Source of the DNA: Prevotellaceae bacterium UBA7028
Lineage (GTDB): Bacteria > Bacteroidota > Bacteroidia > Bacteroidales > Bacteroidaceae
DNA: 13,874 nucleotides
Assembly (NCBI GenBank): GCA_002494215.1
Contig: DLBF01000201.1
Span: 1 to 13,874, forward strand
Direction of reading: 5' to 3'
The notes below the pieces were generated by a model. That model was given only the letters and a program-made list of their open reading frames with translations, did no database searches and had not been told where the DNA came from. A program made the position numbers and the translations under genes. Below are positions 5,675-13,874 of the stretch, one piece after another (the stretch's first letter is position 1; each line of letters opens with the position of its first letter).

Positions 5675-8600
5675 TTATTTCGAGACTTGTTTCTTTTTTT
5701 TCGTTTTTGTCGTAGTTTTGTTTTGGCGACGGAATGCTTCCTTCCAATTGTTGAAGTCACGCTTGAACTGAATACCCAGGCCTTGAGTGGTGAGAGATGA
5801 CTGTACAAAGTATCTGTCGTTGGTCTGGTTATAGGCTTTCAGCGAGAAGTCTCCGTTACGGGTGAGGATGTACTGAATGTCGAAGTCACCAATAAAGTTG
5901 TTGGTGCTATAGTAGCTCTCGCGATAACCGAAGTTTCCGTTTATCAGGAGTCTGTTGTTCAGCATTCTTCCACTTAGCATACCTTCGACATCCAGCTTGT
6001 CCCAGCCGGTCTCTCCTGTGCGCAGGTTGGTGCCGAAGGTCCAGTTGTTGGAGCCTACAGCACTGGAAAGCATCTGGTTGAACTGACTGCTCAGGGTACT
6101 ACTCAGGAAGGAGTTGATGGCCATGCTGCTCTGCAGGCTGGAGCCACGGTCCTGCATTTGGGCTCCGTAGCTGTAGAAGCGCCCAATACCCAGCAGATAG
6201 ATTACCTGCATGTTGCGTTCCTCCTCAGTGTTAATCATCGAACGGACCATCTTCTTTTCGTCCTCGTTGGCATTCGGCAGGTCAAAGTCGAAGGTTACAA
6301 CAGGTTGGCCGGCAAGTCCGCCAATGTTCATGATACAATCGACTCTGGTATTAGCCAGACCTAAGCTGGAGGCAGAGAGGTCGTCGAGTGAGACATTGGG
6401 AACGGTATAGTTGGCTTTAAGATTCAGTGAGGCCTGCATGGGGTTTCCGCCAAAGACAATGGTTCCGTCGCGTTGGAATTGGAAGTCCTTGCGGATAACA
6501 TCCTGCACTGACATCTTATATGTACCATTATCTACCCTGAACGTGCCATACATCTGGAATTTTCCCTTGTTGTAGAAATTTGCCAGGATGTGGCCGCTGC
6601 CTGCCAGGTTGATATAATCCCCAGAGCGGGGGTCCATTAGCAACTTGAGTGTGGCGTTAGGATTGACGTCAAGGTCGAAATTGATATGCAGGTCAGTGCT
6701 TGGTTTTTCTGTAATGACTGTCTCTTGCTGTGTGTTCTTGGTGGAGTCTGCATGCGAGACATAGGTGATGAAACCAGCCTCAGTAATAGTCTCTGGGGAG
6801 GCTACTTTGTAAACCAACGTAGATTTCTTTTGTGGTGTAACCTCGACGTCAACATTCAGTTCGCCAGGCCGTCCAGAGAGTTTCAGTTTTCCATCTGCAA
6901 AAATAGTGCCATAGAAGTTGGCGTCTCCGAAGTCGTGGAAATCATATCCCAGGATGTTGTTGGCAGTGGCATTAAACTGGTATCTCATGTTGCTGAAACG
7001 GTCGTATATCAAATGTCCGTCTAAGATGGCGGTATGATCCTGATCTGTGCCGTTGCTATATGAGTCGTGGACGGTGATGTTCTTTAGCCAGATATTCCCT
7101 GGACGCATGATAACGCTGTCTCCTGCCGTATGGTAGTCAACGCCAAGGGAAAGAACGTGCATGGAAGCTTCGTTGATAATAAGGTCTCCGTCCATAGCGA
7201 AAGTCTTGAAAGGACCATGCAGGCGAGTCCAACCACTCACACTACCAGAGAGATTACTGAAGATATCCTTTGTCCATTTGTCAAGGAATGCGATGTTTGT
7301 ACGGTTGGCACGAATGTACAAGTCAAGGCCGCTACCTTCCTCCTTGCCTGGGGTTATGGTGCCGCTGACGCTGGTCTGTTGTTTGGTGGCAAGGTCTCTC
7401 ATGTGAGCATCAAGGGTGATGGTTTTTCCTTTGCTTCCCCAATTGCAGTATGCATCGGCATCTCCCATAGGTGCGCCGTTTAAGGTGAAGTCATAGATAT
7501 GCATGTAACCGTCTATGTTGGGTTTCTTTAAAACAGAAGTGGCGTAAACCAGTCCTGTGGCCTTGCCGTCGAATTGTACGGAGTGGAAGTTTACAAGGTC
7601 AAAGATATAAGCGAGGTCTATTTGGTTGAGGTCGGCAGTTAGCGTGTCTGTACTCTCCTTGGACATTCTTCCGTTTATGGCAATGTGCCTGTCTTCGCAT
7701 CTCAATCTTACATTTTCAACATCCACTACATTGTCATGATAATTCACATGGGCAGGCAATAGCGTCCATACGGTATCATTTATAATGATGTTAGATGTAT
7801 TGATAACTCCCTCTATAGCTTGATGGTCAGAAAGGTCACGGTGGAAATAACCGATTAGGTTGATGCTGCCTTTCATGGCAGGACTCTTGTGGTTGTCCCA
7901 GTCAAGGCGTGTTATCAGCTTATCTTGGTTTGCGTATGCGTTCAGGTTCAACTCTGTAGCCCTTCCCTTCATCATACGTTCCGTCTTCAGGCTGGTTTGT
8001 ATGATATTCTTGTAGCTCTCGAGGTGCAACTCGGTGTGTCTGAGATTGTTATTGCCATAATAGAATTGCGGGATATTGGCATTAAGGATTATTCTTTGGG
8101 TGAAATTGTTCATCTCTCCCTGAATGACGGCTGTTTCAGGAATCTTGATTTCCGTTCCTGCCAGCGAGGCCAATAGGGTGGTGTCTTTGGCAGAGATGGC
8201 AAAGGCTATGTCATTCTCAGAGGAAACCTTGCTGCGAGGTTCTGGAAAGATGCTGGGGAGTGCCTGATGTGTGATGTTGAGGAACGAGGGCACCAAGTCT
8301 TTCCATTTGAAATGTCCTACGGCTTGAGCTTCCACAATGGGGCTGGAGATGGAGAAGTGCTGCCCTTCCTCGTCATACATACTTCTGATGAAGATGCTGT
8401 CGATAATGGCAGGTTTTTCCTGTCCGGAGTGAATGGTGATGTCTGTAACAGCAATATCTCCGTTTAGGTGATTCTTTTCCGTCAGGCTCACATCGGCATC
8501 TATCTTTCCGCTATATCTTATTCCCTCTTGAGATTGGGTAAGATTCAGGTCGTAAGGGGCAACGTTAGAGAGACTGCCGGAACATAGAATTGTCTTCTTC

Positions 8601-10102
8601 TGTGGAGTTATATCTGCTTCGGCTTTCAGTTGCAACGAGCCGTTGAGGTCTGCTATATCGATGTTTCCGCTATAAGTGGTACCCCTTGTGGTTCCGTTTA
8701 TGGCAATGCCCCTATATTCATGATTGCGGAAAACGATACTGTTTATAATGCTTTCAAAGAAGAGTTCAGGCTTGTTCCCTTGTCCATGCAGGCGTCCGTT
8801 AATTTCGGCAGAGAATGCGACATTGCCTAATTCTGCAGGTTTGCTATCCGAAAGTAATTTCCCCAGGTCGAACTTGTCGGTTGAGAGCTTAGCCTGTATC
8901 TTGTCCTTGTCTATAAGTTTGCCCTGTAGGTTTACTGCGCCAATCTGTGTAGTGGTGGCAAGAGTCGTCTCGAGTGTGTTGTGGTGGTAGCTGATGTTGC
9001 CTTCGGTAAGGGTGCTGCCCGCATTTGTAAGGTAAAGATTAGGTTCGGATTCCACACCGCGTATGTTCCTAAGGATAAACTGATGAATGTCCTTGCTGGT
9101 TTTTAGTTGTATGTTATTGATGTTGGCAGATGGGCTTTCTGTGATGCTGTAAACAGATGCCATAGCTTCCAGTTGCAGATTCTGTCTGGCGTCAGAAAGT
9201 GTAATGCATGGCAGGTATAAGTCTCCTTTTTGGAATATACATTCGCTGGCAAGGTGAATTTGGTCTGTAAAGTGCTGCAGTTTGTCTGTAAAGCAGGAAA
9301 AGTCAGATGGCACAATGTTAGCCTCGACTATACCTCTTATATTTGTTTGCCTTAGCCATTGTTTGAAATCTCCTTCTGTAGGAATGTCTGGGTAGTTGGC
9401 TTGCAACTGGGCAATCTTCAGGTCGGAATGGCTTGTCCGCAGGTTAAAGTCTGAAAGTGTGGCTTCATGCTTGTTGGCATTTGCTATAAAGGATAGTTGT
9501 CTGACTTTAAGTCCGCAATCTTCTGTAAAACTGAGTCTCTTCAGGTTAATGCTCATGGTGTCTGGCATATTGAAGAGCACTTTCGCATTAACGTCTAAGC
9601 TTCTTACTGATAGATGGTTGGGGTTAAACCTGTGTGGGGTAGGGGCTGTGTCCCAAACATTGTACCGCAGGGTACTTCTTCTAACCAGGAGGGTGCCTAT
9701 CTGAATGCTGGGAGTGGGCTTGTTGTCGTCTTCTTTCTTACTCAACTTGTCTATCAGGAACTGGCAGTTCAGCTGACTCTTTGCCTCAGTCTTGTACAAT
9801 GATATTTTTGCGCCAATGAGTTGTGCGTTGTCTATGTGGATTTTCTTCTCGACCAGAGGGAGAATCCTTATTTTGGCCGCCATACGTGCCGCACTCAGCA
9901 TCAGCGAGTCTTTCTGGTCGTATATTTTGACGTCATCGATTATGATTCGGTTGAAAAGTCCGGGGCTGACGTTCCCGATTTTAACTGTTGTCCCGAGAAA
10001 GTCGGTCAGGGAATTGGATACAAGTTCAGCAGTCCAGCTCTGAACGGCTGGAATTTTGGAAAGGGAAAGTCCTATCAAATAGACGAATAAAACGAGCCCC
10101 AC
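5675..10102 (-). CDS. tamB: TamB-like translocation and assembly module protein
   Basis: The protein has 1475 residues with an N-terminal membrane anchor ('GLVLFVYLIGLSLSKIP') followed by long repetitive beta-strand sequence, as in AsmA/TamB bridge proteins. Such proteins span the periplasm and are linked to outer-membrane protein insertion or lipid transport. The C-terminal part (about residue 1100 on) carries the DUF490/TamB domain, including 'MQMYGT'-like strands, 'FDFDLPNANEDEKKMVRSMI', 'VIYLLGIGRF' and 'TGWDKLDVEGML', ending in a Lys/Thr-rich tail. The start given is GTG at 10102. Thirteen in-frame codons upstream (GSIKALKFIIRCF, 10103-10141) carry the basic residues expected before the membrane helix but contain no ATG, so the start is uncertain. 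The partner TamA-like BamA homologue is not in the window. Confidence 0.9.
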   Translation of the reverse strand: MGLVLFVYLIGLSLSKIPAVQSWTAELVSNSLTDFLGTTVKIGNVSPGLFNRIIIDDVKIYDQKDSLMLSAARMAAKIRILPLVEKKIHIDNAQLIGAKISLYKTEAKSQLNCQFLIDKLSKKEDDNKPTPSIQIGTLLVRRSTLRYNVWDTAPTPHRFNPNHLSVRSLDVNAKVLFNMPDTMSINLKRLSFTEDCGLKVRQLSFIANANKHEATLSDFNLRTSHSDLKIAQLQANYPDIPTEGDFKQWLRQTNIRGIVEANIVPSDFSCFTDKLQHFTDQIHLASECIFQKGDLYLPCITLSDARQNLQLEAMASVYSITESPSANINNIQLKTSKDIHQFILRNIRGVESEPNLYLTNAGSTLTEGNISYHHNTLETTLATTTQIGAVNLQGKLIDKDKIQAKLSTDKFDLGKLLSDSKPAELGNVAFSAEINGRLHGQGNKPELFFESIINSIVFRNHEYRGIAINGTTRGTTYSGNIDIADLNGSLQLKAEADITPQKKTILCSGSLSNVAPYDLNLTQSQEGIRYSGKIDADVSLTEKNHLNGDIAVTDITIHSGQEKPAIIDSIFIRSMYDEEGQHFSISSPIVEAQAVGHFKWKDLVPSFLNITHQALPSIFPEPRSKVSSENDIAFAISAKDTTLLASLAGTEIKIPETAVIQGEMNNFTQRIILNANIPQFYYGNNNLRHTELHLESYKNIIQTSLKTERMMKGRATELNLNAYANQDKLITRLDWDNHKSPAMKGSINLIGYFHRDLSDHQAIEGVINTSNIIINDTVWTLLPAHVNYHDNVVDVENVRLRCEDRHIAINGRMSKESTDTLTADLNQIDLAYIFDLVNFHSVQFDGKATGLVYATSVLKKPNIDGYMHIYDFTLNGAPMGDADAYCNWGSKGKTITLDAHMRDLATKQQTSVSGTITPGKEEGSGLDLYIRANRTNIAFLDKWTKDIFSNLSGSVSGWTRLHGPFKTFAMDGDLIINEASMHVLSLGVDYHTAGDSVIMRPGNIWLKNITVHDSYSNGTDQDHTAILDGHLIYDRFSNMRYQFNATANNILGYDFHDFGDANFYGTIFADGKLKLSGRPGELNVDVEVTPQKKSTLVYKVASPETITEAGFITYVSHADSTKNTQQETVITEKPSTDLHINFDLDVNPNATLKLLMDPRSGDYINLAGSGHILANFYNKGKFQMYGTFRVDNGTYKMSVQDVIRKDFQFQRDGTIVFGGNPMQASLNLKANYTVPNVSLDDLSASSLGLANTRVDCIMNIGGLAGQPVVTFDFDLPNANEDEKKMVRSMINTEEERNMQVIYLLGIGRFYSYGAQMQDRGSSLQSSMAINSFLSSTLSSQFNQMLSSAVGSNNWTFGTNLRTGETGWDKLDVEGMLSGRMLNNRLLINGNFGYRESYYSTNNFIGDFDIQYILTRNGDFSLKAYNQTNDRYFVQSSLTTQGLGIQFKRDFNNWKEAFRRQNKTTTKTKKKKQVSK

Positions 10103-10182
10103 AAAGCATCTTATGATGAATTTTAATGCTTTTATGCTTCCTTAATGTCTTGTTTACTGTACCTGTTTGTTATAATCGAGAA

Positions 10183-10190
10183 CAAAAGTA
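10183..10190 (-). promoter_or_regulatory. Candidate -7 element for tamB-udk
   Basis: Read on the minus strand this is TACTTTTG, a full match to TAnnTTTG, about 80 bases before the tamB GTG. I find no TTTG at the expected -33 distance, so this is only half a promoter. Confidence 0.4.
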
Positions 10191-10233
10191 CAAAAAATAT
10201 TTTGGAAAAGCTCCCTATTCGGTTAAAATTTTA

Positions 10234-10241
10234 TAATTTTG
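10234..10241 (+). promoter_or_regulatory. Candidate -7 element for the nqr operon
   Basis: TAATTTTG fits TAnnTTTG exactly and lies 39 bases before the nqrA ATG, giving a short leader of about 30-35 bases. A TTTG at 10201-10204 is 29 bases upstream, which is further than the usual 19-21, so the -33 part is not convincing. Confidence 0.45.
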
Positions 10242-10280
10242 CACGGCTAAAAAGTAACTATATATTTTTAATCCAAAGAT

Positions 10281-11609
10281 ATGGCAAAAGTAATCAAATT
10301 ACGTAAAGGCCTGGACATCAACCTGAAAGGCAAAGCCGCTAAGGAAACTGCCAGCATCAGTTGCCCTGGAGAGTATGCACTCGTACCAGACGACTTTTGC
10401 GGTCTGAAACCCAAGGTGGTTGTTAAGGAAGGTGATGCTGTAAAGGTCGGGGATGCGTTGTTTGTTGACAAGCAGCATCCTGAAGTGAAGTTCGTAAGCC
10501 CTGTCAGCGGTACCGTCTCTCTGGTGGAGCGTGGTGACAGGCGTAAGCTTATGAGCATTCGCGTTAAAGCCGATGGTAAACAGGAGGCTCGTCAGTTCGA
10601 TGTAAAGGGTGACGTGAAGTCTCTGCTGTTGGAAAGCGGTTTGTTTGGATTCTTCCGTCAGCGTCCCTACGACGTTGTGGCTAATCCCGATGACGCTCCT
10701 AAGGCAATCTTCGTGAGTGCTTTCAACAGTATGCCCTTGAGTCAGGACTTCGAGTATGTTCTGGCTGGTCAGGAGGCTGACTTCCAGGCAGGTATCACTG
10801 CTCTGAGCAAGCTGGCCAAGGTTTATCTGGGCATCAGTGTTAAGCAGACCAATGCTGCTCTGACAGCAGCCAAGGACTGCGAGGTAAATGTATTTGACGG
10901 TCCTGCACCTGCTGGTAATGTGGGTGTGCAGATCAATCATGTTTCTCCCGTCAACAAGGGTGAGGTTGTTTGGACACTCGGCGCCGAAGAGGTAATCTTT
11001 GTAGGTCGTCTGGTAAACAACGGTACAGTAGATTTCACACGTACTATTGCCCTTGCAGGTAGTGAGGTAAGTGCTCCCAAGTACTATAAGATGCTTGTAG
11101 GCCAGAAACTTACTACTCTGGTTGAAGGTAACGTAAAGGTGGAAGGCAGCCGAATCATTAACGGTAACGTTATGACTGGTGTTAAGACCACACAAGACGG
11201 TTTCCTTGCAGCTCATGCAACAGAGGTGAATGTTATCCCCGAGGGTGACAATGCCGATGAGATGCTGGGTTGGATTATGCCTCGCTTCAATACATTCAGT
11301 ACCCACCGCAGCTACTTCTCTTGGCTGTTTGGCAAGAAGAAGGAATATGTGCTGGATGCACGTATCAAGGGTGGCGAGCGTCATATGATTATGAGTGGCG
11401 AGTACGACAAGGTGTTCCCTATGGATATCTATGCAGGTTACCTGGTAAAGGCTATCATCGCAGGAGACATAGACCGTCAGGAAGCACTTGGTATCTATGA
11501 GGTAGCTCCAGAGGATTTTGCTATTGCGGAATTTGTTGATAGCAGTAAACTGGAATTGCAGCGTATTGTCCGCGAGGGTCTGGATATCCTTCGTAAAGAA
11601 AATGCTTAA
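10281..11609 (+). CDS. nqrA: Na+-translocating NADH:quinone reductase subunit A
   Basis: NqrA is the peripheral cytoplasmic subunit of the Nqr sodium pump and is linked to quinone binding. The 442-residue length is normal. The N-terminus 'LRKGLDINLKGKA' and the barrel-like segment 'CPGEYALVPDDFCGLKPKV' with 'GDAVKVGDALFVDK' and 'FVSPVSGTVSLVERGDRRK' are typical. 'SGLFGFFRQRPYD' and 'FVSAFNSMPLSQDFEYVL' follow, and the C-terminal region has 'HMIMSGEYDKVFPMDIY'. No Shine-Dalgarno sequence precedes the ATG, as is usual in Bacteroidetes. It is the first gene of the operon, 15 bases before nqrB. Confidence 0.97.
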   Translation: MAKVIKLRKGLDINLKGKAAKETASISCPGEYALVPDDFCGLKPKVVVKEGDAVKVGDALFVDKQHPEVKFVSPVSGTVSLVERGDRRKLMSIRVKADGKQEARQFDVKGDVKSLLLESGLFGFFRQRPYDVVANPDDAPKAIFVSAFNSMPLSQDFEYVLAGQEADFQAGITALSKLAKVYLGISVKQTNAALTAAKDCEVNVFDGPAPAGNVGVQINHVSPVNKGEVVWTLGAEEVIFVGRLVNNGTVDFTRTIALAGSEVSAPKYYKMLVGQKLTTLVEGNVKVEGSRIINGNVMTGVKTTQDGFLAAHATEVNVIPEGDNADEMLGWIMPRFNTFSTHRSYFSWLFGKKKEYVLDARIKGGERHMIMSGEYDKVFPMDIYAGYLVKAIIAGDIDRQEALGIYEVAPEDFAIAEFVDSSKLELQRIVREGLDILRKENA

Positions 11610-11624
11610 TACATTATTATTTAT

Positions 11625-12800
11625 ATGAAAGCGTTAAAGAAACTTTTTGATAATATACACCCCTATGTTGAGGAGGGAGGTAAATTTCATGCCTTCCGTT
11701 CTCTGGTAGATGGTTTCGAGACTTTTGCCTTCGTTCCCAATACCACCTCACGTGTAGGAAGTGTGAATATCCACGATGCTATCGATAGCAAGCGTATCAT
11801 GAGCTTGGTAGTGATTGCACTGCTGCCTGCGCTGTTCTTCGGTATGTATAATGTGGGTTACCAGAATGCCTTGGCTGCTGGTCAGCTGGAGAATGCGACA
11901 TTCTGGGGTATGTTTTTGTATGGTGCCCTGGCAGTTCTGCCAAAGATTATAGTCAGCTATGTAGTTGGTTTGGGCATTGAGTTTGTTGTAGCACAGTGGA
12001 AGAACGAGGAGATTCAGGAGGGATTCCTTGTATCAGGTATCCTTATTCCTATGATTGTTCCTGTTACTTGTCCGCTCTGGATTCTTGCTATTGCCGTTGC
12101 GTTCAGCGTAATTCTGGCAAAGGAGATCTTTGGTGGTACTGGTATGAATATCTTCAACCCTGCTCTTATCACTCGTGCATTCCTGTTCTTCAGCTATCCC
12201 AGCGCAATGACAGGTGATGCTACCGTTTGGGTAGCTCAGGATACCATCTTCGGTACTGGTTTTGCTACTCCTGAAGCATATACGGCAGCTACTCCTTTGG
12301 GTCAGGCTGTTACAGAAGGCTTTGCTGGTTTTGACTGCGCAACCATCCAGAATGCCATCACAGGTCTTATTCCCGGATGTATTGGCGAGACCAGTGTAAT
12401 TGCTATTGCCCTGGGTGCTATTCTGTTGCTTTGGACAGGCGTTGCCAGCTGGAAGATTATGCTGAGTGTATTCGTAGGCGGTGCTGCTACCGGTTATCTG
12501 ATGCAGGCTGCTGGTCTGACAGCTATCCAGTGGTACGAGCACCTTGTATTGGGCGGTTTTGCCTTTGGTGCTGTGTTTATGGCAACTGATCCTGTTACCA
12601 GCAGCCGTACAGAGTGTGGTAAGTACATCTATGGATTGCTGATTGGTTTCATTGCAGTTCTGGTTCGTGTTCTCAACCCCGGTTATCCCGAGGGTATGAT
12701 GTTGGCCATTCTGCTCATGAACCTCTTTGCTCCCCTGATCGATTACTGCTTTGTACAGAGTAATATCAATATGCGTGCTAAGCGCGCCATAAAAAAGTAA
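11625..12800 (+). CDS. nqrB: Na+-translocating NADH:quinone reductase subunit B
   Basis: NqrB is the large integral membrane subunit, with riboflavin and a covalently bound FMN, and is central to Na+ transport. The 391-residue protein has a cytoplasmic N-terminal part (about 1-55) followed by multiple hydrophobic helices. 'FGGTGMNIFNPALITRAFLFFSYPSAMTGD' in two adjoining parts (~169-198) and 'FMATDPVTSSRTECGKY' (318-334) are family hallmarks. The expected flavin-linked Thr is T223 in the local sequence TAAT (220-223); the usual motif is S/T-G-A-T, so Gly is replaced by Ala here. There is no Shine-Dalgarno sequence. The stop overlaps the strong ribosome site of nqrC. Confidence 0.97.
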   Translation: MKALKKLFDNIHPYVEEGGKFHAFRSLVDGFETFAFVPNTTSRVGSVNIHDAIDSKRIMSLVVIALLPALFFGMYNVGYQNALAAGQLENATFWGMFLYGALAVLPKIIVSYVVGLGIEFVVAQWKNEEIQEGFLVSGILIPMIVPVTCPLWILAIAVAFSVILAKEIFGGTGMNIFNPALITRAFLFFSYPSAMTGDATVWVAQDTIFGTGFATPEAYTAATPLGQAVTEGFAGFDCATIQNAITGLIPGCIGETSVIAIALGAILLLWTGVASWKIMLSVFVGGAATGYLMQAAGLTAIQWYEHLVLGGFAFGAVFMATDPVTSSRTECGKYIYGLLIGFIAVLVRVLNPGYPEGMMLAILLMNLFAPLIDYCFVQSNINMRAKRAIKK

Positions 12801-12805
12801 GGAGG
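12800..12805 (+). promoter_or_regulatory. Strong Shine-Dalgarno site of nqrC
   Basis: AGGAGG begins in the last base of the nqrB stop codon and ends 8 bases before the nqrC ATG at 12814. Most Bacteroidetes genes, including nqrA and nqrB here, lack such a site. Confidence 0.75.
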
Positions 12806-12813
12806 AAGACGAT

Positions 12814-13518
12814 ATGAAACTGAACACAAACAGCAATGTATATACTGTCTGCTATGCAGCAGTAATGGTTATCATCGTTGCCTTCTTGCTGGCTTTCGTG
12901 GCTTCTGCTTTGAAGGAGACACAGGAGGCTAATGTGGCAAACGATACTAAGGGACAGATTCTTTCTGCTCTTGGCTATGACAAGGCTACTATTGATGTGG
13001 CTAAGGTCTATGGAGAAAAGGTGCAGGATAATCTTGTAGAGCAGGGTGAGTTGAAGCCATACGAAGGTAAGTTCAATACCACCTATGGTTCGCTTATCAA
13101 GAATGGCGAACTGCATGTCTTCACTGGAACTACAGCTAATGGAGAATTTGCTTATGTAATCCCTGTTGTAGGTCGTGGCCTTTGGGGCGGCCTTTGGGGA
13201 TATGTTGCAGTGAACGAGACCAAGGACAAGGTGCTGGGTACTTACTTCTATCACGAAAGTGAGACTGCAGGTCTTGGTGCCCGCATCAGTGAGAAGTGGT
13301 TCCAGGATCAGTTCATTGGCAAGCCCATCTTCGACAGCGAGAACAATGTTGTTCTGACTGTTGTTAAGGCTGGCGCTGCCCAGAACGAGAACGAAGTGGA
13401 TGGTGTGACAGGTGCAACCCTTACAAGTAAAGGTGTAGCCGCAATGGTAAACGACGGCCTGACTGCTTATAAGGACTTTCTGCTCTCTGTTAGTGATAAT
13501 CAAGAAGTTGAACAATAA
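12814..13518 (+). CDS. nqrC: Na+-translocating NADH:quinone reductase subunit C
   Basis: NqrC carries the second covalent FMN on the periplasmic side of the sodium pump. The 234-residue protein has one N-terminal membrane helix (residues ~10-32, '[20 protein letters not shown]') and a soluble FMN-binding domain. '[14 protein letters not shown]' (120-133), '[15 protein letters not shown]' (144-158) and the canonical flavinylation motif DGVTGAT (196-202), with T202 as the linked residue, are present. The ATG follows AGGAGG by 8 bases. It sits 13 bases after nqrB and 17 before nqrD. FMN attachment needs an ApbE-type transferase, which is not in the window. Confidence 0.97.
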   Translation: MKLNTNSNVYTVCYAAVMVIIVAFLLAFVASALKETQEANVANDTKGQILSALGYDKATIDVAKVYGEKVQDNLVEQGELKPYEGKFNTTYGSLIKNGELHVFTGTTANGEFAYVIPVVGRGLWGGLWGYVAVNETKDKVLGTYFYHESETAGLGARISEKWFQDQFIGKPIFDSENNVVLTVVKAGAAQNENEVDGVTGATLTSKGVAAMVNDGLTAYKDFLLSVSDNQEVEQ

Positions 13519-13522
13519 AATT

Positions 13523-13528
13523 AGGAGG
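13523..13528 (+). promoter_or_regulatory. Strong Shine-Dalgarno site of nqrD
   Basis: AGGAGG lies 7 bases before the ATG at 13536. It is the second full Shine-Dalgarno in the operon and fixes the nqrD start. Confidence 0.75.
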
Positions 13529-13535
13529 AAAGAAT

Positions 13536-13874
13536 ATGAGTAAATTGTTTTCAGATGAGAATAAGGCCGCATTCTCAAATCCTATTAACCTGAACAATCC
13601 TGTTGCTGTACAGGTTTTGGGTATTTGTTCGGCTTTGGCTGTTACCAGCCAGCTGGCTCCCGCTATTGTAATGGGTCTCAGCGTAACGGTTATTACCGCT
13701 TTCTCTAACGTGATTATCTCTTTGCTGCGTAAGACTATCCCCAACCGTATTCGTATCATCGTTCAGTTGGTGGTTGTAGCAGCTCTTGTAACTATTGTAA
13801 GTCAGATATTAAAGGCATACGTATATGACGTAAGCGTTCAGCTTTCCGTATATGTAGGTCTTATCATCACCAAC
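13536..13874 (+). CDS. nqrD: Na+-translocating NADH:quinone reductase subunit D (partial, 3' end missing)
   Basis: The reading frame runs without a stop for 113 codons from ATG 13536 to the window edge, so it is cut by the window and not broken. The start reads [17 protein letters not shown], then '[19 protein letters not shown]' and '[27 protein letters not shown]' in adjoining parts, a membrane protein of the NqrD/RnfE type. C31 in LGIC is the position of one of the cysteines that, with NqrE, hold the intramembrane iron-sulfur cluster. The second (family motif GLIITNC) would be the very next codon after the edge. Full family length is about 210 residues, so roughly half is here. Confidence 0.95.
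   Translation, partial: MSKLFSDENKAAFSNPINLNNPVAVQVLGICSALAVTSQLAPAIVMGLSVTVITAFSNVIISLLRKTIPNRIRIIVQLVVVAALVTIVSQILKAYVYDVSVQLSVYVGLIITN

Noticed and set aside
7130..7483. 117-residue plus-strand frame within tamB
   Set aside because: It overlaps continuous TamB coding sequence and has no motif or upstream signal; several similar frames along tamB were dropped for the same reason.
10299..11384. 361-residue open frame opposite nqrA
   Set aside because: It lies wholly within the unmistakable nqrA frame, has a Cys/His/Thr-rich composition typical of an antisense shadow and shows no motif.
12033..13578. Two long minus-strand open frames (about 266 residues each) opposite nqrB and nqrC
   Set aside because: They follow from the codon bias of the well-supported nqr genes; the sequences are low-complexity and lack family features.
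10281..13874. Rnf complex instead of Nqr
   Set aside because: The first gene is clearly NqrA (not RnfC with iron-sulfur motifs), and no RnfB-type ferredoxin-like gene is present in the order seen.

Overview
The window looks like chromosome from a Bacteroidales bacterium, most plausibly Prevotella or a close relative. This rests on protein families and signals, not on a database search. It has a BT4734-type primase-like protein fused to a DUF3987 ATPase, a phage PRD1 P5-like protein, a Bacteroidetes-type TamB, a secreted protein with a type IX-like C-terminus, promoter -7 elements matching TAnnTTTG, and an Nqr sodium-pump operon.

Layout. (1) 1-3016, plus strand, accessory in character: a 761-residue primase/ATPase-like protein (89-2374) and a 141-residue P5-like lysozyme-fold protein (2480-2905). 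Both sit in AT-rich 'ttcaaaatt / tctcaac / tctaaac' repeat tracts mixed with short GC hairpins. The same tracts occur in frame inside both genes. (2) 3017-10102, minus strand, five genes transcribed leftward in the order tamB, udk (uridine kinase), a secreted protein of unknown function, maf (nucleotide pyrophosphatase), and a small lipoprotein. tamB-udk are 24 nt apart and maf-lipoprotein overlap by ATGA. The secreted-protein gene has its own good candidate promoter. (3) 10103-10280, a divergent intergenic region with one TAnnTTTG element facing each way. (4) 10281-13874, plus strand, nqrA, nqrB, nqrC and the first 113 codons of nqrD, cut by the window edge. These encode the Na+-translocating NADH:quinone reductase.

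Working together: nqrABCD encode one membrane complex that oxidises NADH, reduces quinone and exports Na+. tamB concerns outer-membrane biogenesis, while udk and maf concern nucleotide salvage and clean-up; their grouping looks like a housekeeping cluster. The first two genes resemble the replication-protein plus lysozyme-like pairs found in Bacteroidetes islands or prophage remnants.

The most unusual signal is the repeat system at the left end. Sequence that is intergenic elsewhere in the window reappears as coding linker: 34 of 38 bases in one case, 21 of 22 in another, 12 of 12 in a third. A perfect 7-bp-stem palindrome also forms part of the reading frame of the P5-like gene. This resembles in principle the in-gene palindromic elements of Rickettsia. 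Second-rank observations are AEP-primase-like active-site motifs in the first protein, missing ATG starts for maf and tamB, strong Shine-Dalgarno sites only at nqrC and nqrD, and a non-canonical flavinylation motif in NqrB.
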